Position numbers and translations under genes: made by a program | Assembly (NCBI RefSeq): GCF_030463565.1 | Contig: NC_134676.1 | Coordinates: forward strand, 932,501 to 996,500 | Direction of reading: 5' to 3' | Length of the DNA stretch: 64,000 nucleotides | Origin: Pelecanus crispus | Lineage: Eukaryota; Chordata; Aves; Pelecaniformes; Pelecanidae | Shown here: positions 1 through 11,808 of the stretch, piece by piece | Layout: each line of letters begins with the position of its first letter | Position numbering within the stretch: position 1 is the first letter of the stretch | The notes under the pieces: model-generated | The model's database searches: none | What the model saw: only the letters and a program-made list of their open reading frames with translations | Told to the model about the DNA's origin: nothing

Positions 1-2256
1 CCGTCCGGCCGCCCTCCAGGCTGAGCTGTGCGGTCATCCTCAGGGCTCCGGTTCAAAAAGGTGCTTAAGCCCAGCATTAGGAGCACGCGCCGTCCTGCTG
101 CCAAGTGTGATGGATCTGTAACTATTCTGAAGTGATCCATGAATATTGCATGTGGATCCACTTATTGGAGCCTCCGCTGCATGGATGCCTGGGTCTGCTT
201 TAATAGGTGGCTGTCAGGAAATGCAAGCAAGGGAGGAATAGCTCGAGATAAGCCCTTTTGCTGCCAGCAGCGGAGGGCTATTAGGAGGAGACGAGCGGCA
301 GGGCAGGGGAAGGAGACCAGCGGGTTACCCCTTGTGCCGAGCCCGGGGGGACGCTGGCAGGCACGGGCGCGCTCGGCCGTTTGAAAACCTTTGCTCAGCT
401 CCCGGGGCTGAGGGTCCCACAGCTGGGATGGGCAGGGAGGGAGGGGAAGGGGGAAAAAAAGGAAGGAGGAAGGAAGAAGGAGAGGTGACAGTGACCTCGG
501 CGTCTCCCCGCGAACTTCTGCCGTCGTTTTGAACCCCCAAAAGCAAAGCCCCGAGGTGTGGCACCTGCCGGCGCGATGGCAGAGCTGCTGCTGCTGGTTT
601 CCACGGCGGCAGGGGTTCCTCGGAGCAGCTCGGTTCAGTTCGGTCCCCGCCTCGGTGGTCCGGGGCGGCTGGAGGGGAACGGGCAAGAGTTGAACTGCAC
701 GTGGAAAAGCCACTCCGAGTGGGGTTTTTGCAGTAATTTACTCCGTGACATTTAGTCAGAAGTTGGAGATTACGCCTTGGTTTAATTTTACGCATTAATC
801 AACAAGAGAGGGAACATTTTATTTTTACGTAGATGGCCACTATTCCTCTCCCATTTACACCGTGTGGCTCCGTTGATTTCATTAGGATCTGCCAGGCAGA
901 AATGAGAGTGGAACTTGGCCCCCTTAATTAAGACGACTGTTGCTAAAGGCGGAATGATGGAAAATAATTAACCCTGTAAAAAACCACACGATGCTGAGAA
1001 GGAGAAATACATAATTTAGGAATCAGGAGGCTGCTATGCAATATTAATTGCAGACAGCATGTCTGAACAGCACGACATACTGAGAGTCGTGCCGTTTGTC
1101 ACAAAGCCGCTGAAGAAGGCCGGTTTTGCTCTTGACATTAAATGAAGAGCCCAAAAGATGCATCTCTAGAGTAAATGGCTGCCACGGTGGGGCGGGGGGT
1201 CCGGCTCCGTTTTGGGGGGAGCGGGTGGTCTGCACGGGTCTGCCCACGGCAGTGCCGGCCGGGAGAGCCCGCTGCCCCACGGCACGGGGAGCGTGCGTCT
1301 CCCCTCCTAGATCTCTGCCAGGCAGGGACAAATACGCTGCCTCTGCTGGCAGAGGCTCAACCAATTTCATTAATTAAAGTTCTAATTGTGCTAAGGGAGC
1401 TTTGACCTCCTAGGAGGACCCTTGCCCTTCTTCGCAAAGAAAATTGGATTATTCCTACTAGTGCTGATTGTCAGTGCCTTCTTTGCTGCTCAAATATTCT
1501 CTCTACTTCCTAATCAAATGACTTAAAAAGGCCAAACATGGAACTTTCAACAGCAATAACAAATACGCCTATTTATTTAAACAGGCACAAGAAATAGTAA
1601 TTCAATAGGCAATTTCTGGAGAAGGCTATAAATGAATGCAAACAGAAGGTCCACTTGTCTCTGATGATGCTTTAAGGGTTAGATACTGGATTTAAAAGCT
1701 CTTTCAGTGCTTTCTTTTTAGCACAAAAGCATTACTTAGGACCCAGAGAAATGCCTTAGAGATGGGGATTGTTCGTCACACCAGGGATGGGGATAACAGC
1801 AGTGAGTAGCTGGATGATTGCAGGAGGAGGACATTGCCACAGTTGCACGGCAGAACAGGACCAGGAGTGTAAACACGCTTGTGCATCGTACGGACCAGCG
1901 GCAAACGAGCGCCAGGGGGGTCTGGGTGCCCTGGGGGGGCTGCAGCAAGGGCAGGGCTGCAGCAGCAGGGCAGGGAGGGCTCCCGTCCCCTCTCCCGTGG
2001 CCGCGGGTGCAGCGCCCGCATCCTGCTGGCTCCAGCACCGAACGCTTGCACCCGCAGAGAAGGGCATTGCAGCAGCGTGGGGGCTATGGGGCACCACGGG
2101 GCTGTGGGGTGGCATAGGAACCCCAGGGCCCTGTCGCTTGCTCTGCCGATCTTTTCACATGGATCATGCAGGGGCTTCACGCGTCGTGTGCATACCTAAG
2201 CTATAAAGGCAGACGGTGTCACTGCTTTGCTGCTTAATCCCTTGGCCCGGGCACTC
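1..2256. other. Intergenic; no gene seen
   Basis: GC-rich to about 720 (with the purine tract at 434-485). AT-rich from 780 to 1740, with ATTA-containing motifs (for example TTAATTAAAG at 1370) and low CpG, which could be conserved non-coding DNA. GC-rich again from 1900 to 2140. Only short chance ORFs occur. Confidence 0.7.
434..485. repeat. 52-nt pure purine tract
   Basis: An uninterrupted run of A and G on the plus strand (GGGAGGGAGGGGAAGG, then a seven-A run, then GGAAGGAGGAAGGAAG). It has triplex/H-DNA-forming composition. It sits in a GC-rich segment with no gene. Confidence 0.9.
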
Positions 2257-2509
2257 TGGGACATGGTTTAGTGGGCATGGGGGTGTTGGGTTGGTGGTTG
2301 GACTGATGATCTTAGAGGTCCTTTCCAACCTTAATGATTCCTAGTTTTTACTTTCATTATAAATGATCCAGTCACCAAGCCAGGAGGCGTGGGGTTGCTA
2401 CTCTCCCCTTAACTGGTTTAGTGGTGGACTTGGTAGTGTAGGTTAATGGTTGGACTGGATGATCTTAAAGGTCTTTTCCAACCTAAACGATTCTATGATT
2501 CTATGATTC
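2257..2509 (+). mobile_element. CR1 LINE with doubled 3' end (composite copy A)
   Basis: Two CR1-type 3' ends follow each other in the same orientation. The first (about 2257-2345) has GGTTGGACTGATGATC, TCCTTTCCAACC and a TTAATGATTCCTAG tail. A 70-bp linker (ACTTTCATTATAAATGATCC and on) follows. The second end has AGTGGTGGACTTGGTAGTG, GGTTGGACTGGATGATC, TTTTCCAACC and three ATTCTATG octamers ending at 2509. The whole unit, linker included, recurs reverse-complemented at 39961-40325, so it descends from a single composite element and not from two independent insertions. Confidence 0.88.
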
Positions 2510-5500
2510 ACCACAGGTGAAATTTGTTTAGCACATTGGCTCCGATATTTTACACTCCAAGGCAGCTCCGTAATTGTGGGAGGGAAAGATACTGGTGAAA
2601 AATCAATTAATGCTCATTTCCTGTATCATTGTCATGAGTGGCAAAACTGGTAGGAATCATCTTCTTGTTTAATTGTTAATAGGTAAAAATGATGCACTGA
2701 GGAGGGCTGGCCGTTGCAAACAGAAGCAGAGCCGTGCCTGTCCCAGCAGTGTTTGGTGGGGTGGGTGACGTGCGTCGTGGCCCGGGGGTCCCGGCACATA
2801 CCCTGCTTCCCTCAAAACTGAACTGGCCCAGGCCCGGCAACGTGGGGAAGGGCTCGGTGCGTAGAGGGAGCCTGGGCTGAGCCATCGGGCTGCCGAGCCA
2901 TGAAGCAAACCCTAACTGAAGTGCTGCCTGGCGTGTCTCCATCCAGCTGACCTAGCCGCCGGTCTGTAGGACGCATACACACCTGCAAACTCCCATACTT
3001 TTCGCAAAAAGCCTTGTGATATTTGAAATCTTGCCTTGATTTCTGCGCTTAGACGGGAATCTTGGCTCCCGTTTACAGAGAAAAGGCTGCTTACAGAGAA
3101 AAGGCTGAGGATGTGACTAGCACAGGAGTGCAGATGTAGATAAACCAACAAGCAAATCCTCAAATTGACTTAAAATCTCACCGCTGCTCAGTCGGTGGGC
3201 TTCAGGGGCTGAACTGAGACCTTTGAGCAATTTAATTGGATGGAACTCTGTGCTCCTTTGCTGCCTTAGAGAAAAACATGTTGCCTTTTGTGTAAATCTC
3301 AACTTCCGAAGCTGGCCCCAACCTGGAGTTCCCCAGATTTATGTTTTGCTGGCATATCAGAAGGAGAGATCTTATTTTAGGGTGCTCCTTCAAGGCCATC
3401 GTTCTTCATCCCCGTTGCAGTATCAGGCACAAGGTTGTTTGGACCCAGCGGCAGGTTCACGGGAAGGACCTACACGATACGCAGTCGTGTTAAAAAGATG
3501 TTAGCAATAATTCATGATAATGAAATAACATGATTACGAAATGGCTTCCAAGAAAACATGAATTGTCTTAGAGATTTCCTCTGCCAAGTCCTCCTGTTGC
3601 TGACAGTCGCCGTCGGGCAGCCGCTTTGAGGTGCCCCACGGAGCGGACGCGCTGGGGCCATCGGGGCGGTGTAGAGCACGGGGATTTTGAACTTTGATGA
3701 GGCAATGGGTGTTTCCGTGGGCTCCTGGGCGGCTGCTGTGATTGTTCTCCACCGTTTTGTTTACATTCATGAATAACAGGCCAAACTTCAACCGGATAGA
3801 GATGGGTCTCTACAATTAAAGCGTTACCTAATATTATCCACAACTTTTAAGAAACTATTCATGTAGTTTTACAGCACAGGTAAGTGCAAAGGTGAAATTA
3901 AGTAGACGTTTAGGGTTTTAGCGTTGGTGAGTCACAGCAGGGCTCATGGCTGGGAGGACTTTGGAGCTGAGGCTGGCGCTGCCTTGGCTGCCATTAGTCC
4001 CGAGGCAATGCCCGGCTTTCCTACGTGAGCCGCCAAGCCCGCAATGCGGACGGGTTCCCGCATACCTGGAGGACGCCATCCCTCACCCAGCGCAGCTCGG
4101 GTGTTGGCGAGCGGAGCCGATGCTCCTGGGGCGCTGGCGAGACCCGCGGCTCCTCCGTGGAGGGGTCCCGGCACCGTCCCGCCGCACGCGGGTGCCCAAC
4201 GCGGCGCTGGAGGGGGACGCGGCGACCGCAGGGCAGAGCTGGGCGAGGGAGGCGGTGGCTCCGTTTTCAGCTCTGTAAGCAGGGTCAGGGCTGTGCAAGC
4301 CCGTGACAGGCTGGAAGAGGCACGTCTGTGCCGAGCACGCGGGCGTCGCGCCGAGCCCTGTCCCGGCAGCCCCCCTCCCCGGGCAGAGCTCCGCGGTCCC
4401 CGTCGGGCAGCACACGCTTCCTCTGTCCTGAAGCCTCCTTTTCTTAAACACTACATCAAGGAATTATTTCTTAAATGACTGTAATTTTATTTTGTAGTCT
4501 TAGCTAATGAGCTCTTTGTGTAATGAATCATAAATTACTTAGAGCAAGATCTTTCTTTTACTTAGAATGGGTAAAAAATAGGTGGCGTCTCCAGCCTGCG
4601 CCCGCCGTGCCCACACGGTAGTGGATTTTTCCAGCTGAAGCTCAGATATGCGCAAGCCCTAATTTTGCAGATAAACAGCTTCTATTTCATTAAATGAGCT
4701 CTGCACAGAATGTTTGTCTTAGTTATTTCCAGAAAATTAATTCATAGAGTTTAATCTGTTTAGCATCTGATTAATGGGATTTTTAATCACCCATAATAAT
4801 GATAATAAAAGGCTTAAAGTAATAACCAAGGAAAAGGTGTGTATTTGTCTTTGCTACTCCCATTGTCCTGACAGTCATCAGTGCTGCACAATAACTCATG
4901 ATATTTGGCATTGTTTCTTTTGGATCTATTGATCAGATGAAAAAAACAGACCTTGTTTGAATCTGATTCATTTAGCCATTTTTGTAAAATTACCTATTAT
5001 CAGGAGAGGTAGTTCTGAAGCAAGCATTTCAGTCTCCTTGAGTCAAGATACATCTGTACCGCTCACTCCTGTGACACAAATGCCATTAAGCCCAATGTCT
5101 GCAATAATTAAATACCTGCTGCGTGACACCTGAAATCATATTTGTTGTCAGATATGGCACGGGGTACAATAGTGATGTATTACAGCATAAATTTAGCGTA
5201 AGAGTAACCACTGTACGGCAAAGACATTTGCCTCTAGAACGTGTATATTTGACTTTTGTTTTGTTACCCTCTAAAAAGCGTATGTCGTTCTTAGAGGTCC
5301 CGCCTTGCAGTGAAATGGTGCGGAGCAGCTGAACTCAAACACGGCTCACTAAGGCGGGGACAGTGCCTGTCCTCCTCCTCTCAGGGATGTAACGCATTTG
5401 CTAAGCCCTTCCCGCGGTGTTGCGGAACGGCCGGGTCTGGGACAGCCACCGCAGCGGCTGGAGGGGCTGGGGACGGGCCAGGGGCTTGGCTCTGTCTTCC

Positions 5501-8500
5501 ACCGTCCCCTTTCCCCCTTCTCCCGCGGGATGGCTCTGCTTCCCCGCAGCGGGAAGCCGTGCTGCTCCGCGCTCCCAGCTGTCCCCCTTCCCTCCTTCCG
5601 GGCCATTCCAGCGCCCAGCGGCGGGGCTGGGATGGGATGAAGCTCTTCAAGTGCTAGTGCCCATCAGGTTTTGTCCCCCCTGGCACAGACGGGAGCGACT
5701 GCTTGAGAAATGCGCTTATTTTAAAATTTCATTTATTTATTTATTTCCTTATTTTTTAAAGGAAAGGGTGATTTTCACAGGATCAATCGTTTTCCTGTAG
5801 GTGCGTGTAAATACGGTGGAGGAATGTCACCGAAATGCAGAAATAATGGAAAGACGGAAAAAGCGGAGCAGCTCCGTCCCTCGCCTGGGTTGCCGGCGTT
5901 GGTGGCCACCCCGTGCAGCCCCGGGGCATGCACAGCCCCAAGCTCGCAAGCCGCTGGGACAGCCTTCACCTTCTCGAGCGGAGAAACTGCGTCTTTTCGC
6001 CTTGCAGAGACCTGACGCTGTGTATTTTTGGCTCTGGCAGGGTGAGCTGGAGGTCAGGGTGCGGGCGCAGCCTGCTGCACTTTCCGGGGAGGGATCAATA
6101 CTCCCGACCAGCCGCACTCGCACGCTCTGAACGGGGAGCGCGCGGGGGGCGTCGGGAGGAGCGCGGAGAGGCATGTGCTAAGAGCGGCAAAAGGCATCCT
6201 CTGCCTCTCACCGGGCTCCTTCCCTCTCCCGGTCTGAAATTGGAAAGAAATGGATCGATTTTTTACTCTTTTCGGGGTGAGGGGAAATTGCAGAATGAAG
6301 ATGACTTGAAAGAATGAGATGGATGGGAGTAACTGGAGCTCATCCTCCACGGGGGAGAAAAATGCAGCACAAATGATGATGTTAGCTATCCATCCTTCAG
6401 TCAGGGGTTTTATACGGAGGTCCATCACGGAGGGACCCGAGCGTGGGATGAGTGTGGGCTCTGCTAACGCAGGTGCCTGCGCAACCTTAATAATCCATTG
6501 CCAGCAAATATTCACAGATGGTAAAAAATTTAAAATCCCCACGGGGTCGTCCGGGGGAGGGGGCTGGCTGTTCCCGGTCCCCTGGCTCTCCCCCGAAATG
6601 TTGGTGTCTGTGGCCAGGCTGTCACCCCAGCAGCCAGGGGACAGGGAGAGGGGTTTGTAAGGACGTTCGGGGCGGGGGGCAGTGCCACTGAGCAGCCCGT
6701 GCCAAATCACCCTCTCCCATTCAGCCCCAGGCTGGGGAGGGCAATGAAAAGGGCGGCAGAAAACGAGGGGAGGGCACTCGCCAGCCCTGCGAGGTGCCCT
6801 CCAGCCTTACCGCTTCGCCAGGAGCGGTTCCAATAACTATAACCCATCGACCACAACCACCGCTTTCCCTTTCCTGAGTGGTGGCTGGCAGAGCCGGGTG
6901 GGAGACGCGGCTGCTGCACGCAGGTTTTCCCCGGGGAGCGCCGGGGACACGGTGGGACGCCCCGCTCCACGCAGGCCAGGTGTGGGTGCAGATGTCCCCC
7001 TGTGATTTGGGCAGCGGGTGCAGACCGTGGGTGGCTGCCCTGGGACGGCAGTAGCCCGGCTTCGGTGGTGCCGGTAGTGCGGTGGACCCGGGGGTCCATG
7101 TGCCCGTGGGAAGGAGGAAGCATCCGCGCCAGGCTGCAGCGAGACTTCTGCAAGCACAAACGCCCACGCCTGCAAGTCCTTCTCCAGCGCAAGAGGTGAC
7201 AGCCCGGGTGGCATCGCCAGGTCCAGGGGCTATGCAGTGCCTCCCAAATGCACTTTTCACTTCTTTTTTTCCGTGAGAATTCCCTTTTGCTCCCTGGAGA
7301 CAGGAAGGCGTATTCCTAGCGGAGGTGCTCCCAGCTATTTCCACAGATGGCCGTCTCCCAGCGGAGGCTGGTTAGGAAGTCCATCGCCTTTTTTACTCTC
7401 CGTACTTAGACTTTTTTTGGGGGGGGCTGCTGGGGGACGGGGGAGCCCCGGAGGGGGTGTTCCTCGGGGGGATGCGAGGTCCCTGCGGCTCCCAGGGCTG
7501 CCTGCCATTGCCGCTTCCGTGGCTCCTGCTGAACGGAGGGACGAGCTCTCCCTTGCAGAGCAGTTATAAATTCCCAGCTTAGCAGGTTTCAGGCTGATTG
7601 CCTTTCCTCACGGTGTCTCTCTGTAAATGAGGCTTTTCACAGATGACGGATAGAGCTGCTCCTCCGGAGCATAAATCCTCGCCAGCCCAAAGTACCGCCA
7701 CAACCTGTTTAACAGCCTTGCTTCCCAGCCAGCCCAGAGTTCAACTCCTCTGGATGACACAGCGCTCTGACGGCAATTCCTCATCAATTAGCCCTGTCCG
7801 CACTGCTGGCCCTCCCCACCGCAGCCTCTGCTTCGGGACTCACCCCGGATTGAGCTGGGTGCTAGCCCCAGCTCCCGAATAAACCTCCTGCAACAGGGAT
7901 CCCTTTGCCCCTGCGGGCTGAAGCGCCTTTCCCCTCCCATCTCAGGTTTTGACCTTCCTCCCCCTCTTCCTCGCCTCCCTCACTGCCATTTATCGTTGTT
8001 GCTGACCTCTGGAGAAGGCGGCACTGTGGGGTGACCCTGCTCCCCGGGATTTCGGGGCTGAGCGCCCGGCTGCACGCCCCGCCACCGGCACCATGCAACC
8101 GCCGTCGAAGCCTCCCCGCTGCAATTAGTCCTGAGGGCCGTCTACCCCAATTAGCGACCTCCCGCGCAGCACCAGACCCCTCCGTCACCGCTATGCGGTT
8201 TCTCCAGCCTCTGCCTCCACCACGCTCCCTTGCCATGGGGATGGGGACACCCAGCCCCGGGTCCCTGCCCAGCCCGGCCGCCCCCGCAGACCCCGACCCT
8301 CTGGCTTCCTGCTGCAGCCACGTATTTTGAAAGTAATCCCTGTCCCCTACCGCCTCCTCCGCTCCTTCGTCCTCGCCAGCTCCTCTTTTTAATGCCTTCA
8401 GCAAGACCCCCAGCTTGGGGGACTCGGCGACTGATGACCATCAGCCCTGCTCCTCCTCTTCGTAGCCTAAGCAGGACATCAAGCTCAGTATTACTTCACA

Positions 8501-9398
8501 TTTTAATCTACTGCCATAATTTATACAAGTTTAATTTTTATTTATTATTTGAGCACCTTTTCCCCAGCGGATTTCAGGGTAGTTTTAGTCTCAAGGCCCA
8601 TTTTTGCAGGCTTTTGGAGAGCTTTGCCCATGTTACTGGCTTCATTTATTATCTTCGGTTCTTCTGTTGGTGCACACAGATCTTCCCTGGGGTTTCAAGC
8701 CCAACTGCTGGAGGAGAAACCTCCAGCTCAAGCAGCAAGGTCGCCTCGGTCAGCGCGGGCACAGCCCGTGCAGCGTGCCCCATATGCACACATCCCCTAT
8801 AGCTGTACGTCCAGCCTTGCGCGCGGGGCACGGCGACGGGTTGGTGCTGCGAGTCCCCAGCCCGGGCGCCCGTCCCGGGAGCTGCGGGGAAGGACCACGC
8901 TTCACGCCTGCGCCGACGACCTCCCTGCCCTGCGCCCGCGCTCCTGCGGGACTGGGCTCGGGGTGCGGGTGTGCAGCGCGCTTGGCTGCTTCACCGGCCA
9001 AATTGCGGTGATTTTTTTCCTGCTCTGCAAGACACATCAAGCCTGATAAGACCGGTGTATAAAAGCTTCGTAATTGTTTTATAGCAGAAAAGTGAAGTGA
9101 TTCCGCTTTGTCTGTGCAAATCAAGCCACTTCCCTTGGCCAGGTCCGCGGAGGAGCGGAGCCGAACCCCACGAGGCGCAGGGCTGCGGGGGCTGCAGGGG
9201 GCTCTCCCCGTGTGTTGCGCAGTGCAGCACGCATTTATTTACCCAGCAGGGTGAATTTGCACGTAAAATCACGGGGTCACCTTGAAGAGTGGCCCAGAGC
9301 TGCTCGGGGAGCCCTGGCAGAGCTGCAGGAGGGTCTGTGGGTGCCGGGACCCCCGGCACGTGGCTGGGGAGGGTGGGCAGCAGGAGCACAGCCGTGGT
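2510..9398. other. Intergenic; alternating AT- and CpG-rich DNA
   Basis: No gene or transposon recognised. CpG-rich blocks lie at about 4.02-4.42, 5.40-5.63, 7.42-7.55, 8.03-8.30 and 8.82-8.99 kb. AT-rich blocks lie at 3.74-3.94 and especially 4.44-5.12 kb, the latter about 680 bp with many TAAT motifs. A short TTTA repeat is at about 5731-5747. ORFs up to 218 codons lie in GC-rich DNA, overlap in several frames and show no domain. Confidence 0.7.
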
Positions 9399-9462
9399 GC
9401 GGGGATGCTGCGGGGATGCTGCGGGGATGCTGCGGGGACGCTGCGGGGACGCTGCGGGTGCT
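9399..9462. repeat. 11-bp tandem repeat, 5.8 copies
   Basis: Three copies of GCGGGGATGCT, two of GCGGGGACGCT, then a decayed partial copy. The array is CpG-containing and lies in a GC-rich block (about 9.27-9.54 kb). Confidence 0.93.
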
Positions 9463-11238
9463 GGGGCACTGTGGCAGGCCTGCAGCAGCCGTGATGGGCA
9501 GCACCAGGGACGGGCACGGGGCCCCAATCCACCGGCGACGTAGATTGCTGTAGTTTACCTGAGCTCAATACAGCGACGCTGATTTACGCCCGATGCCAAA
9601 CGCGCTCGGTCAGAAGGCCCCGCATCGCATCCTCTTACAACACAAAGCCCAGCCCGCAGCCCTTTCTCGCGCTGATGCAGACGGGGTGTGATGCTGCCGA
9701 GGTGTGAGTCGGAGGAATCAGTTTCGCCAGCGATTCGGCGTGCTTCTTTCTGCAGGACCGTGCCACGCGCGAAGTTTGCCAAGGAAGACAAACATTTATG
9801 AAATCATCTCCATTTTCAAAGGCGAGCGGGTTATGAACCTGTTTGCGAGCGAGCCCGCATTCCTGCCGAGGCAGGAGACGCAGCCCGGTGCTCATTACTC
9901 TGCTCCCAGATGAACAGTAAGTCTCTGGAACAGTACTTACAGCCTGTAATAATATTACTGCTCGGTCTGCTACATGGTCCCTCAGTCATTTTTTCAATTA
10001 AAAAAGGACCAATGCTCTATTAACCTTTTGCCTGCTACTCCATTCTTCAAACAGCCGCTGGCCTGAGATTGCAAGCCATGTATTAAAAAAGGCATATATT
10101 ACTGTAAACCGTCTCCAAGTTTTCTGTCATTAGAAAGATGAAGTATCATTTTTTCATTTAAAAATATGAGACAGTTTATCAAATTCACAACCTCTGAACT
10201 CGCAGTGAAATCTCCTTGTTACCCGTGAGGCAGAAGGTAGCCGGTGCGAAGCCTGCCTTGCGGTGCTGGGGGGCTGGGCGGTGGGGCTTGCGCCGGGACC
10301 GGCTTTGGCAGCCTTTCCCATACGGACGGAGGTATTCTGCCTACAAAATCCCGTGGCAGGAAACGTCGGCGGCTCCGGTAACTAATATAGATAATACCAC
10401 TGTTTTCATCAAGCCGGTGTATGGATCTCAGGAAGGTTCGTGATTCGGAACTGCTGTCCCACGGCGACAGCGTGCCCTGCCTGCCCCTTCCCAACAACCC
10501 TTCCTCGCACCTCTGTGGCTGAACACCTTTATTTCATTTATGATTTGATGAGGGGTTTACGGGGCAGAGTTTGGCATACAGACCTAGGGGAGGGTGCTGC
10601 TGCGCCCCGGGGCTGCGGCAGCGATGGCAGGACCCCGACGTCCCATCCCCACCATCACCAGCGAGCATGGCCGAGCCCCTGCCCTTGTCAGACCGCGGAG
10701 CACGCTGGTTTTAATTTTGTTTGGCGGTTGATTTGTTGCTTTTATTCTTTTTCTCAAGGCACCGGCTACTGGCTGTAACTACAGAGACCTGTTAGACAAC
10801 CGCTCATATATAACAGTCCCAAATACAGCCTCGCTGATATATCATCCCTCTGAGCCGGCACAGTGCATCCGCGGGGCAATCTTCTCCCCAGCACAGCACG
10901 CGGAGGGCAATGGCCACCGGCCGCACCGCAAGTGACGGCTCTCGCTGAGCCGCGCTCGCTGGACCCTGTGCGCCGTCCTGCCGGGACGTCCCTGCCTGGG
11001 GACGGTGCTGCCTGCCCCGCAGCAGCCGCGCACGGGCGGCGGGGGCTTACGTCTCGCTGTCACAAAGTCCCAAACAATACGGAGCTAATTGCTAGGATTG
11101 ATTGCTGAGTTTGCAGAAAACACAGAGCCTGGGTGGTGGTGCACAGATCGTGCTGGAGTTTTTGCTTGGCAATTTATAAGTGTTTTATACGCTTACCACG
11201 AGGTTGCGTTTTGGTTCTTTTATACTTTCCACAGCATC
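9463..11238. other. Intergenic; no gene seen
   Basis: The AT-rich stretch at 9.92-10.20 kb (TAATAATATTAC and TTCAATTAAAAAAGG motifs) is a possible non-coding element. The rest is GC-rich without recognisable features. Confidence 0.7.
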
Positions 11239-11243
11239 CACGG

Positions 11244-11803
11244 TGTCGTGGCTCAGCCCCAGGCAGCAGCTCAGCACCACGCAGCCATCGCTCACTGCCC
11301 CTGCCCCGGTGGGATGGGGGAGAGAATCGGAGGAGTGAGAGTGAGAAACACTCCTGGGCTGAGATAAGAACAGTTTAATAATTGAAATAAAATAAAATAG
11401 TAATGATAATAATAACAATATAATAATGATAATAACAATATCCAAAGCAAGTGATGCCCAATGCAATTGCTCCCCACCTGCCGACCGATGCCCAGCCAGT
11501 TCCCAGCAGCGATCGCTGCTCCCCGGCCAACCCCCCCAGTTTCCATACTGCCCATGACGCCGTATGGTATGGAATGGCCCTTGGGGCAGTTGGGATCAAC
11601 TGTTCTGGCTGTGCCCCCTCCCAGCTCCTTGTGCCCCTGGCAGAGCAGGGGAAGCTGGAAAGTCCTTGCCTGGCATAAGCAGTGCTGAGCAACAACTAAA
11701 CCATCAGCGTGTGATCAACATTCTTCTCCTACTAAATCCAAACCACAGCACTGTGCCTGCTGCTAGGAAGAAAATTAACCCTGTCCCAGCTGAAACCAGG
11801 ACA
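11244..11803 (-). mobile_element. Solo LTR of an ERVL-like endogenous retrovirus, copy 1
   Basis: A 560-bp element with TG...CA ends and a perfect 5-bp target duplication, CACGG, at 11239-11243 and 11804-11808. In its own orientation (minus) it starts TGTCCTGGTTTCAGCTGGG and ends CTGAGCCACGACA. An ATTAAA polyadenylation hexamer lies at 11379-11374, followed by a TCTTATCTC stretch, and a TTATTATT-rich segment precedes it. I recognise the family as the common neoavian solo LTR (TguLTR5-like, usually placed in ERVL/class III). No internal gag, pol or env sequence is attached, so it is a solo LTR. It differs from copies 2 and 3 at several shared diagnostic sites. Confidence 0.93.
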
Positions 11804-11808
11804 CACGG

